Positions 19,707-26,885 of a DNA stretch of 38,388 nucleotides are shown one piece after another (position 1 is the first letter of the stretch; every line of letters begins with the position of its first letter). The stretch covers positions 1 to 38,388 of the forward strand of contig JAUIDM010000004.1 in NCBI GenBank assembly GCA_030428915.1. The letters run 5' to 3'. The DNA comes from Alphaproteobacteria bacterium (GTDB taxonomy: Bacteria; Pseudomonadota; Alphaproteobacteria; Rhodobacterales; Rhodobacteraceae). The position numbers were made by a program, and so were the translations under genes. A model generated the notes under the pieces. That model worked only from the letters and a program-made list of their open reading frames with translations, was not told the origin of the DNA and did not search any database.

Positions 19707-20045
19707 TCACACTCCCGGCTGGCCGATAGCCCGCCACCGATCCCCCGATGACAAGACGCAGGACACAGACCCGTCAGGCTTCGTCAGGACGACCGTAAAC
19801 GTCCCTTTGGGGCTGACGTATATCTCAACCGGACCAATACTGCTTACCCCCGCCCCTGTGCGTTTCTCGGCCCACTTCCCGGTCAATGCTTCCGCCACAC
19901 TGTCACGCGATCCGCAGCCCTTGGGGTAGATCACACTGGCGGGGGCTTTGGTGATCTGGACGAATTTCGCGGAGTTGCGAGCGTCCGCGAAGGCCGGGGA
20001 TGCGAGAAGGGCCAGGATGACGGCAAGGCGGGTCACGAACTGCAT
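19707..20045 (-). CDS. Small secreted protein
   Basis: A 112-residue protein with a clean Sec signal (QFVTRLAVILALLASPAFA, cleavage near residue 20). The mature domain has two cysteines (GCGSRD, SVSCVLS) that could form a disulfide and is beta-rich (PVEIYVSPKGTFTVVLTKPD). It overlaps the o-spanin gene by 13 bp and follows the lysis cassette. A periplasmic role, perhaps blocking superinfection or inhibiting a lysozyme-type enzyme, is possible but unproven. Confidence 0.65.
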   Translation of the reverse strand: MQFVTRLAVILALLASPAFADARNSAKFVQITKAPASVIYPKGCGSRDSVAEALTGKWAEKRTGAGVSSIGPVEIYVSPKGTFTVVLTKPDGSVSCVLSSGDRWRAIGQPGV

Positions 20046-20233
20046 CCCGCAGCCATCTTCTCTAGAAGCGTTCGCCCCGTCCCCAGAGACTGAGGCCCGC
20101 CATCAGCCACGAGGGCGCGGGCATGGGCCTTGCGATCCGCCAGCGTTCCATCACATATCGCGGCTTCATTTGGAGCCGTAGTCAGACAGCCAGTCAACGT
20201 CATCAGAGGTATTGCCAGAAGAACCTTTCGCAT
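20033..20233 (-). CDS. o-spanin (Rz1-like outer-membrane lipoprotein)
   Basis: From ATG 20233 (GAGGA upstream) the product has 66 residues. The signal peptide ends in lipobox LTGC, giving an outer-membrane lipoprotein; the mature part ICDGTLADRKAHARAL is typical of Rz1-like proteins of alphaproteobacterial phages. Its start lies inside the i-spanin gene in another frame, with a 68-bp overlap, the classic Rz/Rz1 arrangement. It would fuse inner and outer membranes with its partner at lysis. Confidence 0.8.
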   Translation of the reverse strand: MRKVLLAIPLMTLTGCLTTAPNEAAICDGTLADRKAHARALVADGGPQSLGTGRTLLEKMAAGCSS

Positions 20234-20396
20234 CGTCCATCCTCTTTCTGGTGGATTCATATTTCTTGGCCTGTTTCAGTTGCTCGGCCTTCTTTCCGCT
20301 CTGCCGGGCACCGAAGAGCGCGAGAAGGCCACCGAGCGCACCGGCAACCCACTGCCAGTTGTCGCCGATGAATGTCGTGATGAGCGTCCAGATCAT
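20166..20396 (-). CDS. i-spanin (Rz-like inner-membrane protein)
   Basis: From ATG 20396 the product has 76 residues. A single N-terminal transmembrane helix (NWQWVAGALGGLLALFGA, about 13-30) is followed by a basic, helical periplasmic arm (QSGKKAEQLKQAKKYESTRK), the i-spanin layout. It overlaps the holin gene by 4 bp and contains the o-spanin start. It is short for an Rz protein but has the right order: holin, i-spanin, embedded o-spanin. Confidence 0.75.
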   Translation of the reverse strand: MIWTLITTFIGDNWQWVAGALGGLLALFGARQSGKKAEQLKQAKKYESTRKRMDDAKGSSGNTSDDVDWLSDYGSK

Positions 20397-20602
20397 TCCG
20401 TCGCACCCTTCTGCTTGATGAGCCGTCCGACCATCGCGGCCAGCACCAGTCCGAGCGTGATCTTGCCGCGCCATTCAGCCGGGATGACGGCGAGCGCCTC
20501 CGGCGGCATGGTCTGCCACGCGACCTCTGCGGCAAGTGCCAACGCCATGAACCGCATCGAGAGCCATTTCCACGCTTGGCGGATGTCGGGAACAAAGGTC
20601 AT
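20393..20602 (-). CDS. Holin (DUF7940-like)
   Basis: A 69-residue protein with two hydrophobic segments (about 15-31, LSMRFMALALAAEVAWQ; 46-62, GKITLGLVLAAMVGRLI) and a short charged end (IKQKGATE). The opening TFVPDIRQAWKWLSMR matches a holin family I recall as DUF7940. Holins form the membrane lesion that frees the endolysin and set lysis timing. It precedes the spanin genes in the same transcript. Confidence 0.75.
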   Translation of the reverse strand: MTFVPDIRQAWKWLSMRFMALALAAEVAWQTMPPEALAVIPAEWRGKITLGLVLAAMVGRLIKQKGATE

Positions 20603-20950
20603 TCACGCCTCCATGATTTGCGGGCGGGGATCGACAAGCCGTCGCCGGTCGCGTCCGCCCCATCTGTGCGGGGGGTCACCCCTCTTGTGCTCCAATGGCG
20701 CAAGGTCGTCTGGTAGGCGGTATGCCCGCCCGCCAATGTCGTAGGTCTTTCCGTCAATCTCGAAATAGACGTGCCCCTCTATCGCGGAATAGAGCGCCTG
20801 AGCCTGCGGCCAGATCGTCCGAACGACGAGAAACAAGCTGTAGCACTGACCTTTGCGGAACAGGTCCACCATGTCCGGGTGCGCGGAACGAAGGGCTGCA
20901 AGGAATGGAGCGGGATTTCGCTTCAAAACGGCCACCATCCGGCGAACCAT
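20603..20950 (-). CDS. Hypothetical protein between endolysin and holin
   Basis: From ATG 20950 the product has 115 residues (ATG 20938 gives 111). The start lies within the endolysin 3' end. Segments FLAALRSAHPDMVDLFRKGQ, then VYFEIDGKTYDIGGRAYRLP suggest a small alpha/beta protein. Proteins of this type are found in lysis regions of alphaproteobacterial phages; the role is unknown. Confidence 0.65.
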   Translation of the reverse strand: MVRRMVAVLKRNPAPFLAALRSAHPDMVDLFRKGQCYSLFLVVRTIWPQAQALYSAIEGHVYFEIDGKTYDIGGRAYRLPDDLAPLEHKRGDPPHRWGGRDRRRLVDPRPQIMEA

Positions 20951-21681
20951 GCCTCGATTTCGGCCCACTTCATCGCGGCCCACAGGCCAACCCCGGTCAA
21001 CGCAACCCCCGCGCCGGTCTGCGCCGCCGCCTTACCGCCGCCAGAGCGGGCCGTGGGGGCGGGTGGGGGCTTCGTGGGTGTCTTGATGCCACTCGACACG
21101 CCAGCGGCCTGTAGCGCCCGTTCAAACGCGCTCGCATAGCTGGAAATCGTATCAGCCTTGTCCAAGCCGTTGATGACCCGGCGAGCGCCGCGATAATCGC
21201 CCGGCAGGTAGTCCGACAACTTCTTGCCGGTGAACATGCCGATGGACGATCCCTCGACCAGAACCTTGGCCGCAATGTCCGCTCGCATCGCAAGGTCGGG
21301 ATTGCCGAGAAGGTCAGCGCCCACAAGCGCCGCCGCCTTCTGGTAATTGTCCCGATGCGTCAGTTGCACATAGCCGCGCCCGAGCCACGTTTTGCCCTGA
21401 CTGTCAAAGCGCCAATAAGGCGTCTTTACCCACTTCAGTTTTCCGGCCTTCCATGCGCGTTCCAGCTTGTTGACGGCGCTTTCGTCTGTCTTGGCCAGCG
21501 TCTCGCGCGCGGGTTGCATGGTCCGGGCCGTCTCATGCCACGCCGTCGCCAGCAGGTAGGCTTGATGCGACCGGGGCAGATGCGCGGCGGCATTCAGGAT
21601 GATTTCGAAGCCCTGAACTTGAGACGCCTTCAGTTTGCCGAACTGCTTTCGGACCTCATCGAAAAATGCTTGGCTGTTCAT
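20923..21681 (-). CDS. Endolysin, glycoside hydrolase family 19 type
   Basis: From ATG 21681 (ATGA overlap) the product has 252 residues. The lysozyme/chitinase-like domain shows ATAWHETARTM with the catalytic Glu at residue 50, then GRGYVQLTHRDNYQKAA at 101-117, both hallmarks of phage GH19 muralytic enzymes. It cuts the glycan strands of peptidoglycan. After a Pro/Thr-rich linker (PTKPPPAPTARSGGG) there is a hydrophobic, aromatic C-terminus (GAGVALTGVGLWAAMKWAEI), unusual for a freely released enzyme and possibly a membrane anchor. Confidence 0.88.
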   Translation of the reverse strand: MNSQAFFDEVRKQFGKLKASQVQGFEIILNAAAHLPRSHQAYLLATAWHETARTMQPARETLAKTDESAVNKLERAWKAGKLKWVKTPYWRFDSQGKTWLGRGYVQLTHRDNYQKAAALVGADLLGNPDLAMRADIAAKVLVEGSSIGMFTGKKLSDYLPGDYRGARRVINGLDKADTISSYASAFERALQAAGVSSGIKTPTKPPPAPTARSGGGKAAAQTGAGVALTGVGLWAAMKWAEIEAWFAGWWPF

Positions 21682-22139
21682 TTCGACCTCACATTGAACA
21701 CGTTGGACGCGGCGCAGGTGGTCTTGCTCGGAAGAATGCCCCAAAGCGGATAAAGGACCGTCCGGCAGACTTCGACGTAGTAGGCCCCTTCGGGCAGGCG
21801 TGCGCAGCCGGGGGCGTTGTCGATGAAGTCGGACAGGTCGTAGGATTTCCGACCGTCAAGACCGCCCTTGTAGGGGATTTCGCCGGAACCGTGGCAGCCG
21901 GGCATGATGACTTGCGGATCAACTGCCGACCGAACGGACGCGGTGTATTTGCCGATAAAAGACCAGTGAATGTGCCGATCCTCGATCACGATTGGCAGTT
22001 CCCCGACAACCGCGTCACTGACCTGCAATGAACGGCTTTCGAACCACCACGACGCATTCATCTTCCACAGCACGAGATAGGAGACGATCAGCGGCACGAT
22101 CAGCGCCCACTTGCAGATTGCCTTTGCGCGCCGCTTCAT
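21678..22139 (-). CDS. Membrane-anchored hypothetical protein of the lysis region
   Basis: From ATG 22139 the product has 153 residues. A basic start (MKRRAKAICKW) and a single transmembrane helix (ALIVPLIVSYLVLWKM) place the remaining 120 residues in the periplasm. That part has several cysteines (MPGCHGSG, APGCARL, EVCRTV, TTCAAS), probably disulfide-bonded. It overlaps both neighbours by 4 bp. It could be a regulator of lysis or an envelope protein. No family is recognised. Confidence 0.65.
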   Translation of the reverse strand: MKRRAKAICKWALIVPLIVSYLVLWKMNASWWFESRSLQVSDAVVGELPIVIEDRHIHWSFIGKYTASVRSAVDPQVIMPGCHGSGEIPYKGGLDGRKSYDLSDFIDNAPGCARLPEGAYYVEVCRTVLYPLWGILPSKTTCAASNVFNVRSK

Positions 22140-22381
22140 TGTCCATTCCACCCTGACCACGCCCCGGCGATACGGTCCCACTGCGTCGCCACGAAAATCA
22201 GGATCAGCGCGGCCCACTTCCCCCACCCCCACGCCCACGCCAGCGCATCGAGGCGGCGATAGAACTTGGCTACCCTCGCAATCGCTTCCCGCTCTTCCGG
22301 CGAAAAAGGGAGCGCGTTTGGGTGTTCCTCCACTGCCTTGGCAAAGCGGTCGATTATCTCAAGGGGGGACCGGTCAGACAT
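22136..22381 (-). CDS. Small membrane protein of the lysis region
   Basis: An 81-residue protein with a charged helical N-terminus (SPLEIIDRFAKAVEEH, then SPEEREAIARVAKFYRRL) and a C-terminal transmembrane helix (KWAALILIFVATQWDRIAGAW). A tail-anchored topology is likely. It lies between tail genes and the endolysin group, so it may be an accessory holin or pinholin-type protein, but no family match is evident. Confidence 0.6.
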   Translation of the reverse strand: MSDRSPLEIIDRFAKAVEEHPNALPFSPEEREAIARVAKFYRRLDALAWAWGWGKWAALILIFVATQWDRIAGAWSGWNGQ

Positions 22382-22392
22382 GGGAAAGCGCC

Positions 22393-23637
22393 CTACCAGC
22401 CGATGATCTGGTCGATGTCAGGCCGCACCGCACCGCGCAGCGCGGCCACCCGGAACGCATCCAGCTTGGAGTAATCCGGCTTGCCGGTAGCGGTGCCGCT
22501 GACCACCTTGTCCACGTAAACGTCGGTGAGCTGCAATGCGGACGTCACCCGCAACTTGGTGACGCCACCCTTCGGGCCGGGGACAGACCAGAGCATGATC
22601 TTGTCGCCCACATGGTTCGGGTCGCCATTGACATGGTATGCGTTCAGCGAGGAACAGGCCCCCACGATGCGGCGCAGCGTGATGCCGTCATAGGGCTTGT
22701 TGTGGTAGCCCAGAAGCTGCAGGGACGCCCCGAAACCGTTCCGCTGATCGGTCGGCGTCGAGTATTCCATGATGATCACGTCTTCGATCACCTGATCGGA
22801 CAACGTGCTCTTGTTATCGAAGCCCTGAATGCCGTCCGGATGGTTACCGCTGATCACATAAGCGTCGGTGGACCAGAGCCCATTGGCGCGCAGGTTGTGA
22901 GCGCAGAGGCGGAAGCTGTCGCCAGAGAAGCCGCAGACCCGGATATCCTGCATATTCACGCGGCGACCGGTGACGTTGATGCCGAAATTGGTGCCAAGAG
23001 TCGCAAGGTCAGCGAGAGCGATGTCGTCTCCCTCGAACATGGCAGCACTCCATTCGAAAGCCCGCCAACGCGAGATGTCCCATGTCCTGAACTGGTCCGC
23101 GTCCGGGGCACCCCAGAAATCACAACCGGCAACCGAAATGTGGTTCGTGTTCCGGTCGCCTTTCAGAAGGTATGGTTTTGCCCCGCTGTCCGGCGCCACT
23201 GTCCGACCGACAAACTTGACGCCCTCGATGGCGATGCGGGAGCAAGACATGAGGGTAAGCCGCTCCATCGTCGCGCCATGACCGCGCAGGGTGATGTCAG
23301 CCGCTGGATTAATCCCCCTGAACGTGTGCATCCCGAAGTCGCCCGCAAAGTCGATCACGTCGCCCGCGCTGGCGTTGTTGATTGCCGTGACCAGCTCGGC
23401 ATCCGTCTTCACCGCAGTGCCGGGCGGGTTGGGCACCGGTGCGGGCACGGGGGCCGGATCAGGATCGGGAGCCGGTTCCGGCTCCGGGTCAGAAGGCACC
23501 TCTGGATCAGGATCGACCGGCCCCTCCCCGGAATACTCACCGTAGGGCAGACCGCCCGTTTCGATCTCCTCGATCAGCGCATCAACGGCGCGCTTGACGT
23601 CTTTCAGCATTTCGATGAATGCGGCTTTGCGTGTCAT
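22393..23637 (-). CDS. Right-handed beta-helix tail protein (putative tailspike)
   Basis: A 414-residue protein in three parts. Residues 1-35 are a helical head (KAAFIEMLKDVKRAVDALIE). Residues about 36-75 are a Pro/Asp/Glu linker. The remainder is a parallel beta-helix of pectate-lyase type, with rungs such as GDVIDFAGDFGMHTFRGINP, ADITLRGHGATMERLTLMS and SRIAIEGVKFVGRT. Such proteins often bind or degrade surface polysaccharide and set host range. No catalytic residues can be assigned by eye. It is the last large tail gene before the lysis region. Confidence 0.75.
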   Translation of the reverse strand: MTRKAAFIEMLKDVKRAVDALIEEIETGGLPYGEYSGEGPVDPDPEVPSDPEPEPAPDPDPAPVPAPVPNPPGTAVKTDAELVTAINNASAGDVIDFAGDFGMHTFRGINPAADITLRGHGATMERLTLMSCSRIAIEGVKFVGRTVAPDSGAKPYLLKGDRNTNHISVAGCDFWGAPDADQFRTWDISRWRAFEWSAAMFEGDDIALADLATLGTNFGINVTGRRVNMQDIRVCGFSGDSFRLCAHNLRANGLWSTDAYVISGNHPDGIQGFDNKSTLSDQVIEDVIIMEYSTPTDQRNGFGASLQLLGYHNKPYDGITLRRIVGACSSLNAYHVNGDPNHVGDKIMLWSVPGPKGGVTKLRVTSALQLTDVYVDKVVSGTATGKPDYSKLDAFRVAALRGAVRPDIDQIIGW

Positions 23638-23647
23638 TTCTGTTTCC

Positions 23648-24982
23648 TTAGACGATTGAGCCGGATTTGATGCTTCGAGTTATCAGGCCACCCGTACCGG
23701 AGCGCGCGAACGTGCCGCCGGTTGCGCTTGTGCCAGGTGACGCTGAACGGCGCTCCGAAAGCCCGCCATCCGATATTGTTGCCGCATACGGGTTGATTTG
23801 CAGGTTTGCAGCACTGGCCGTCACGCCGACGTTGAAAACGACCGATGCCGCCTTGCCGTCGATCCTGAGTGCCGCCGGTAGAACGGAAACATTGACGCCA
23901 TAATCAATTGACGCTGACTGCCCCGTAATTTGCAGAGAAGCAGTGGCGGCAGAAATAACAACGTCAAGTGATACAGCCGCAGGGTTAGGCGACACCTGAA
24001 GCGCGGAAACGTCTGCGTTGACGTTGACATTTGATGTTGTGCTTACGGTCGCGGCATTCGGCGTAATTTGAAGATTGGCCGGGCTTGCGCCGACATTCGC
24101 GTCAACAGATATAGCCGCCGGATTGGCCGTAATCTGTAGCGCAGCCGGTGACGCGCTTACATCAACGTTGGCGGCTGTGCTGATGGTCGCGGAAAGTGGC
24201 GTGATGGCCAGCGATGCCGCCGCCCCTGTCACGCTTACGTCATTGGCGATGCTTGCCTGATTGGCCGTCAGGTTGAGTGTTGCTTTTGCGGCGGGAACGT
24301 CCGTTCCGCTCGCAGTAGCCTCCGCGACTTCAATCCACGCCGCGCCGGGTCGGTCCGCGCCGGTCCATGTCCACGCAAACGTGACGCTAGCCGCCGTGGG
24401 CGTTCTATCCCAAGCGATGCCCCATTCGTTATCACTGGTCGCGTTGCCGCCGGTCTGACCCGTTACGGAGCCATCCGCCGCGCCGACCGCGAGATTGGTA
24501 ACGTCCCCGCCTTTGACCGAGACGCAGCCAAGAATGGCATTGCCGTCCGCTGCCGTCGTAACCCCGTTGGGCGTCGTAAGTGTCGTCGTGTTTGAACTGT
24601 GACTGTCCGCCTGCCCCGCATTCGGAATCGGCGTGGTCGTATCAAAGCCAGTGATGTCGAACGCATAACCAGCCATAGACCGGCAATTGTTCGATGTCGT
24701 GACGGATAGCGAAAGGTCGCCTGAGCCCGTCGCTACGACCGTGAACCACGCGGTGAAGCCAAAGACCCCGTTCGAGCTTTGCCCCGAACGATAGGCCATC
24801 GTGTCACTGCCGAGTGTGACAGTCCAGCTTGACGGCGTGTTCAACGAGCTATCGCTACACGCCATCAGGCAGACGGCATAGAGGTTCCCCGCCGTTACAC
24901 CTGTGACCGTTCCCCCGTAGGACGAATTCGTCGCTGACGACGAAAAGACCAGTATTGGGGTGTCAAACCCGGCGAGCGCCAT
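23648..24982 (-). CDS. Repeat-containing virion or tail protein
   Basis: A 444-residue protein. The N-terminal half (1-225) is Ser/Thr/Gly-rich and beta-type with an ITGFDTTTPIPNAG strand typical of phage tail-associated jelly-roll domains. Residues about 231-412 are eight imperfect repeats of 22-24 residues, each with a pattern like PAALQITANPAAIS. Low charge and near-absent Lys fit a stable beta-sheet stack exposed on the particle. It lies among tail genes. The exact role, perhaps a host-contact fibre, is inferred. Confidence 0.7.
   Translation of the reverse strand: MALAGFDTPILVFSSSATNSSYGGTVTGVTAGNLYAVCLMACSDSSLNTPSSWTVTLGSDTMAYRSGQSSNGVFGFTAWFTVVATGSGDLSLSVTTSNNCRSMAGYAFDITGFDTTTPIPNAGQADSHSSNTTTLTTPNGVTTAADGNAILGCVSVKGGDVTNLAVGAADGSVTGQTGGNATSDNEWGIAWDRTPTAASVTFAWTWTGADRPGAAWIEVAEATASGTDVPAAKATLNLTANQASIANDVSVTGAAASLAITPLSATISTAANVDVSASPAALQITANPAAISVDANVGASPANLQITPNAATVSTTSNVNVNADVSALQVSPNPAAVSLDVVISAATASLQITGQSASIDYGVNVSVLPAALRIDGKAASVVFNVGVTASAANLQINPYAATISDGGLSERRSASPGTSATGGTFARSGTGGLITRSIKSGSIV
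23747..24292 (-). repeat. Eight degenerate 22-24-residue coding repeats
   Basis: Within the 444-residue tail protein the motif (A/P)AxLQIxxxxAxIS recurs eight times (cores LNLTANQASI, LAITPLSATI, LQITANPAAI, LQITPNAATV, LQVSPNPAAV, LQITGQSASI, LRIDGKAASV, LQINPYAATI). The DNA copies have diverged, so the repeats are old, but the protein period is clear. Confidence 0.8.
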
Positions 24983-24991
24983 AGGTCAGGC

Positions 24992-25435
24992 TCAGGCTTG
25001 CGTCAGGGTCGCGATACCCGAGGCATTCCATGTAATCGTCAGCGAGCCCGCCGACATATCCACCGGCCCGCCAAGCTCGACAAACGCAAACGCGGGGTCG
25101 CCCGCCTGCGTATCGTTGTAGATCAGACCCCAATATGCGTCCGTATCGTTGCCAGCATCCTGCGCCCAAGTCGGATTGGTGGCGCTGTCCATCGTGCCGG
25201 TACCGCCGGATTCCGACCAGACCGTCGCCCAATCACCGAGAGATGTTCCGCCAGCGGTGTACGTTCCGCCCGTGCCGACTTCGGTGAAGTCGCCCAAGGC
25301 GGGCGTCGCCGTGCCAGCGGCGGGGGTCGCGGTGTTGTCGAGGATCGCAACCTTGATAACGTCGGTCCCCGCCCAACCGGCGAAGTAATCCAACGCGCGC
25401 GCCGCATTGAACCAAGTGATGTCACCTGTAGCCAT
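24992..25435 (-). CDS. Putative structural protein
   Basis: A 147-residue, glycine/threonine-rich beta-type protein (GDITWFNAARALDYFAGWAG, DVIKVAILDNTATPAAG, DPAFAFVELGGPVDMSAG). This kind of protein is common in phage tail regions and is usually labelled structural. The charge is low, with no signal peptide. Its position among the tail-fibre genes supports a virion role. Confidence 0.65.
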   Translation of the reverse strand: MATGDITWFNAARALDYFAGWAGTDVIKVAILDNTATPAAGTATPALGDFTEVGTGGTYTAGGTSLGDWATVWSESGGTGTMDSATNPTWAQDAGNDTDAYWGLIYNDTQAGDPAFAFVELGGPVDMSAGSLTITWNASGIATLTQA

Positions 25436-25457
25436 TTCTCAGTACCTTTCGTGTGTG

Positions 25458-25574
25458 TTAGCGACAAGAGATGTTGACCGACCCGGAGTCGAACGTGTCC
25501 GCCCCAGACCGCGTAATGCGAACGGTTCTAAGTTCCGCAGATAGCGCCTTAACCCCGCCGCTAGCCCCGCTCAT
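25458..25574 (-). CDS. Very small tail-region protein (38 residues)
   Basis: ATG 25574 overlaps the tail-fibre stop as ATGA. The product ends TVRITRSGADTFDSGSVNISCR, a beta-hairpin pattern (RITRxGxDTFDSGxVNI) that I recall from short phage tail proteins. It is below the size cut-off of most gene finders but fills an otherwise unexplained 136-bp gap. Confidence 0.6.
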   Translation of the reverse strand: MSGASGGVKALSAELRTVRITRSGADTFDSGSVNISCR

Positions 25575-26611
25575 GACAGACCGCCGTAAACGACGACCGT
25601 GATATAGGCCGCATCCACGTTCGTCCCGGTATCGCCCTCGTTGACGACGCCGACCCCGTTAACGGTCCGCGAACCGCCGACCCGGACCTGCGCGGAATTA
25701 CCCGACCCGAACGCGGCGTAGTTCGTGTTTGCCATCGGGTTGGTGAAATTGACCGTGTAGATGCCAACACCACCGTCCGTGATGCTGGACACGTTCTTCC
25801 CTGCGATGATTGACGGAGTGCCAGTTCCGTCGAAAGCCACCCAAGCCGAGGGGACCAGTCCCGTAACGTAGTCCTCGACCGCATCAACACACGGGACCTT
25901 GGTGGTGCTTCCAGTGTCGGCCAGCATATCGGCGGAAACACCGGGAAACAGAATAAACCTTGTTCCGTCGTATGTGACTTCGCATAGCCGATTAGCGCCA
26001 AGGTCTCCCGCCGCAGGATCGACCAAAGTCCCTGCCGCGTTGTAGACCTTGATATTCTTCGCGCCGAGGCCGTCCACGTTGAGCGTGGCCGCGCCAGAAT
26101 TGGTGTGGTTCGGGCGAATGAGGAACCGCTGCCCCGCCGCGTAAGCCGTGATGGTTTCCGCCGCCGTCAGCGTATAAGCCCCGCCTGAACCGCCGGTCTG
26201 CACAAGCGTCTGGACGTTCGCCGAGACCGCCGTAATGTTGCCCTGCACTTCCTCAATGGCGTCCTGCACGTTGTCGGACGCAACGCCTGTCACGGGGTTG
26301 AACGTGACGCTTTCAGCCGCCGAAGATGTGCCCTGGACCATCGGGCAGGGGTCATACTGATACAGCAGCGCGTCATCGGCATCGTTCACCACGACTTTGA
26401 CCTGCGTTCCCGCACCGATGAACACCTGCGCGAACTTGCCGCTGGCATCGGCCACGACCGGCGAAGAATGCGCCACGGATAGCGCCTCGTCGGTGTAGGT
26501 CGTGACGGGCGTTGTGGTGCCCGTCTGGTAGAACAGCGCCTTAGCGCCGGATACCGGATCGCCATTGGCGTCGGTCGCGCGCGGAAGCGCGGGGATGAGT
26601 TGGTTTGCCAT
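25571..26611 (-). CDS. Tail fibre-like protein
   Basis: A 346-residue protein. The N-terminal domain (LPRATDANGDPVSGAKALFY, then VTTYTDEALSVAHSSPVVAD) is the conserved phage tail-fibre/tailspike head-binding module that attaches to the tail. Residues about 105-135 form a short coiled coil (DNVQDAIEEVQGNITAVSAN). The remainder is beta-rich (SGAATLNVDGLGAKNIKVYN; VGIYTVNFTNPMANTNYAAF), typical of a trimeric fibre. It likely takes part in host adsorption. Confidence 0.8.
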   Translation of the reverse strand: MANQLIPALPRATDANGDPVSGAKALFYQTGTTTPVTTYTDEALSVAHSSPVVADASGKFAQVFIGAGTQVKVVVNDADDALLYQYDPCPMVQGTSSAAESVTFNPVTGVASDNVQDAIEEVQGNITAVSANVQTLVQTGGSGGAYTLTAAETITAYAAGQRFLIRPNHTNSGAATLNVDGLGAKNIKVYNAAGTLVDPAAGDLGANRLCEVTYDGTRFILFPGVSADMLADTGSTTKVPCVDAVEDYVTGLVPSAWVAFDGTGTPSIIAGKNVSSITDGGVGIYTVNFTNPMANTNYAAFGSGNSAQVRVGGSRTVNGVGVVNEGDTGTNVDAAYITVVVYGGLS

Positions 26612-26645
26612 TTGTGATTTGCCCTTGGTGTGCTAGGGTGAGCCT

Positions 26646-26885
26646 ATGGACGACTTATTTTCCCGAACGGAGCGGCGTATGCGCCCATTCTTCTTTGCTC
26701 TGACCGCGCTTGCGGGTCCGGTTTTCTTTGTCTCTTACGCCTATATGCTGAAGCTGCTGCACGGCGCGGTGCCGCCGTGGCTTTTCGCGGCGATCTGCGT
26801 CTCACACGTCATTGTGTGGATAGCTGCCTCGATGCTTCATGACTTCCAGAAAGAACGCCAGTTTCAGCAACGATCTTCCCGATAA
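26646..26885 (+). CDS. Small membrane protein on the opposite strand (moron-like)
   Basis: A 79-residue plus-strand gene between and partly under leftward late genes. Two hydrophobic segments (about 14-35, FFFALTALAGPVFFVSYAYM; 42-60, PPWLFAAICVSHVIVWIAAS) predict an inner-membrane protein with a charged tail (DFQKERQFQQRSSR). The 3' end overlaps the convergent ejection-protein gene by 77 bp. A weak promoter, TTGTGA (26612-26617), 16-base spacer, TAGGGT (26634-26639), sits directly upstream, so expression could be independent of the phage programme. Such morons often affect the host envelope; the function is unknown. Confidence 0.6.
   Translation: MDDLFSRTERRMRPFFFALTALAGPVFFVSYAYMLKLLHGAVPPWLFAAICVSHVIVWIAASMLHDFQKERQFQQRSSR

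Noticed and set aside
22111-23670. 519-codon plus-strand open frame opposite the beta-helix gene
   Set aside because: It mirrors the minus-strand gene in a GC-rich region. Its product is Arg/His/Val-rich with no domain, and the opposite frame has clear beta-helix sequence.
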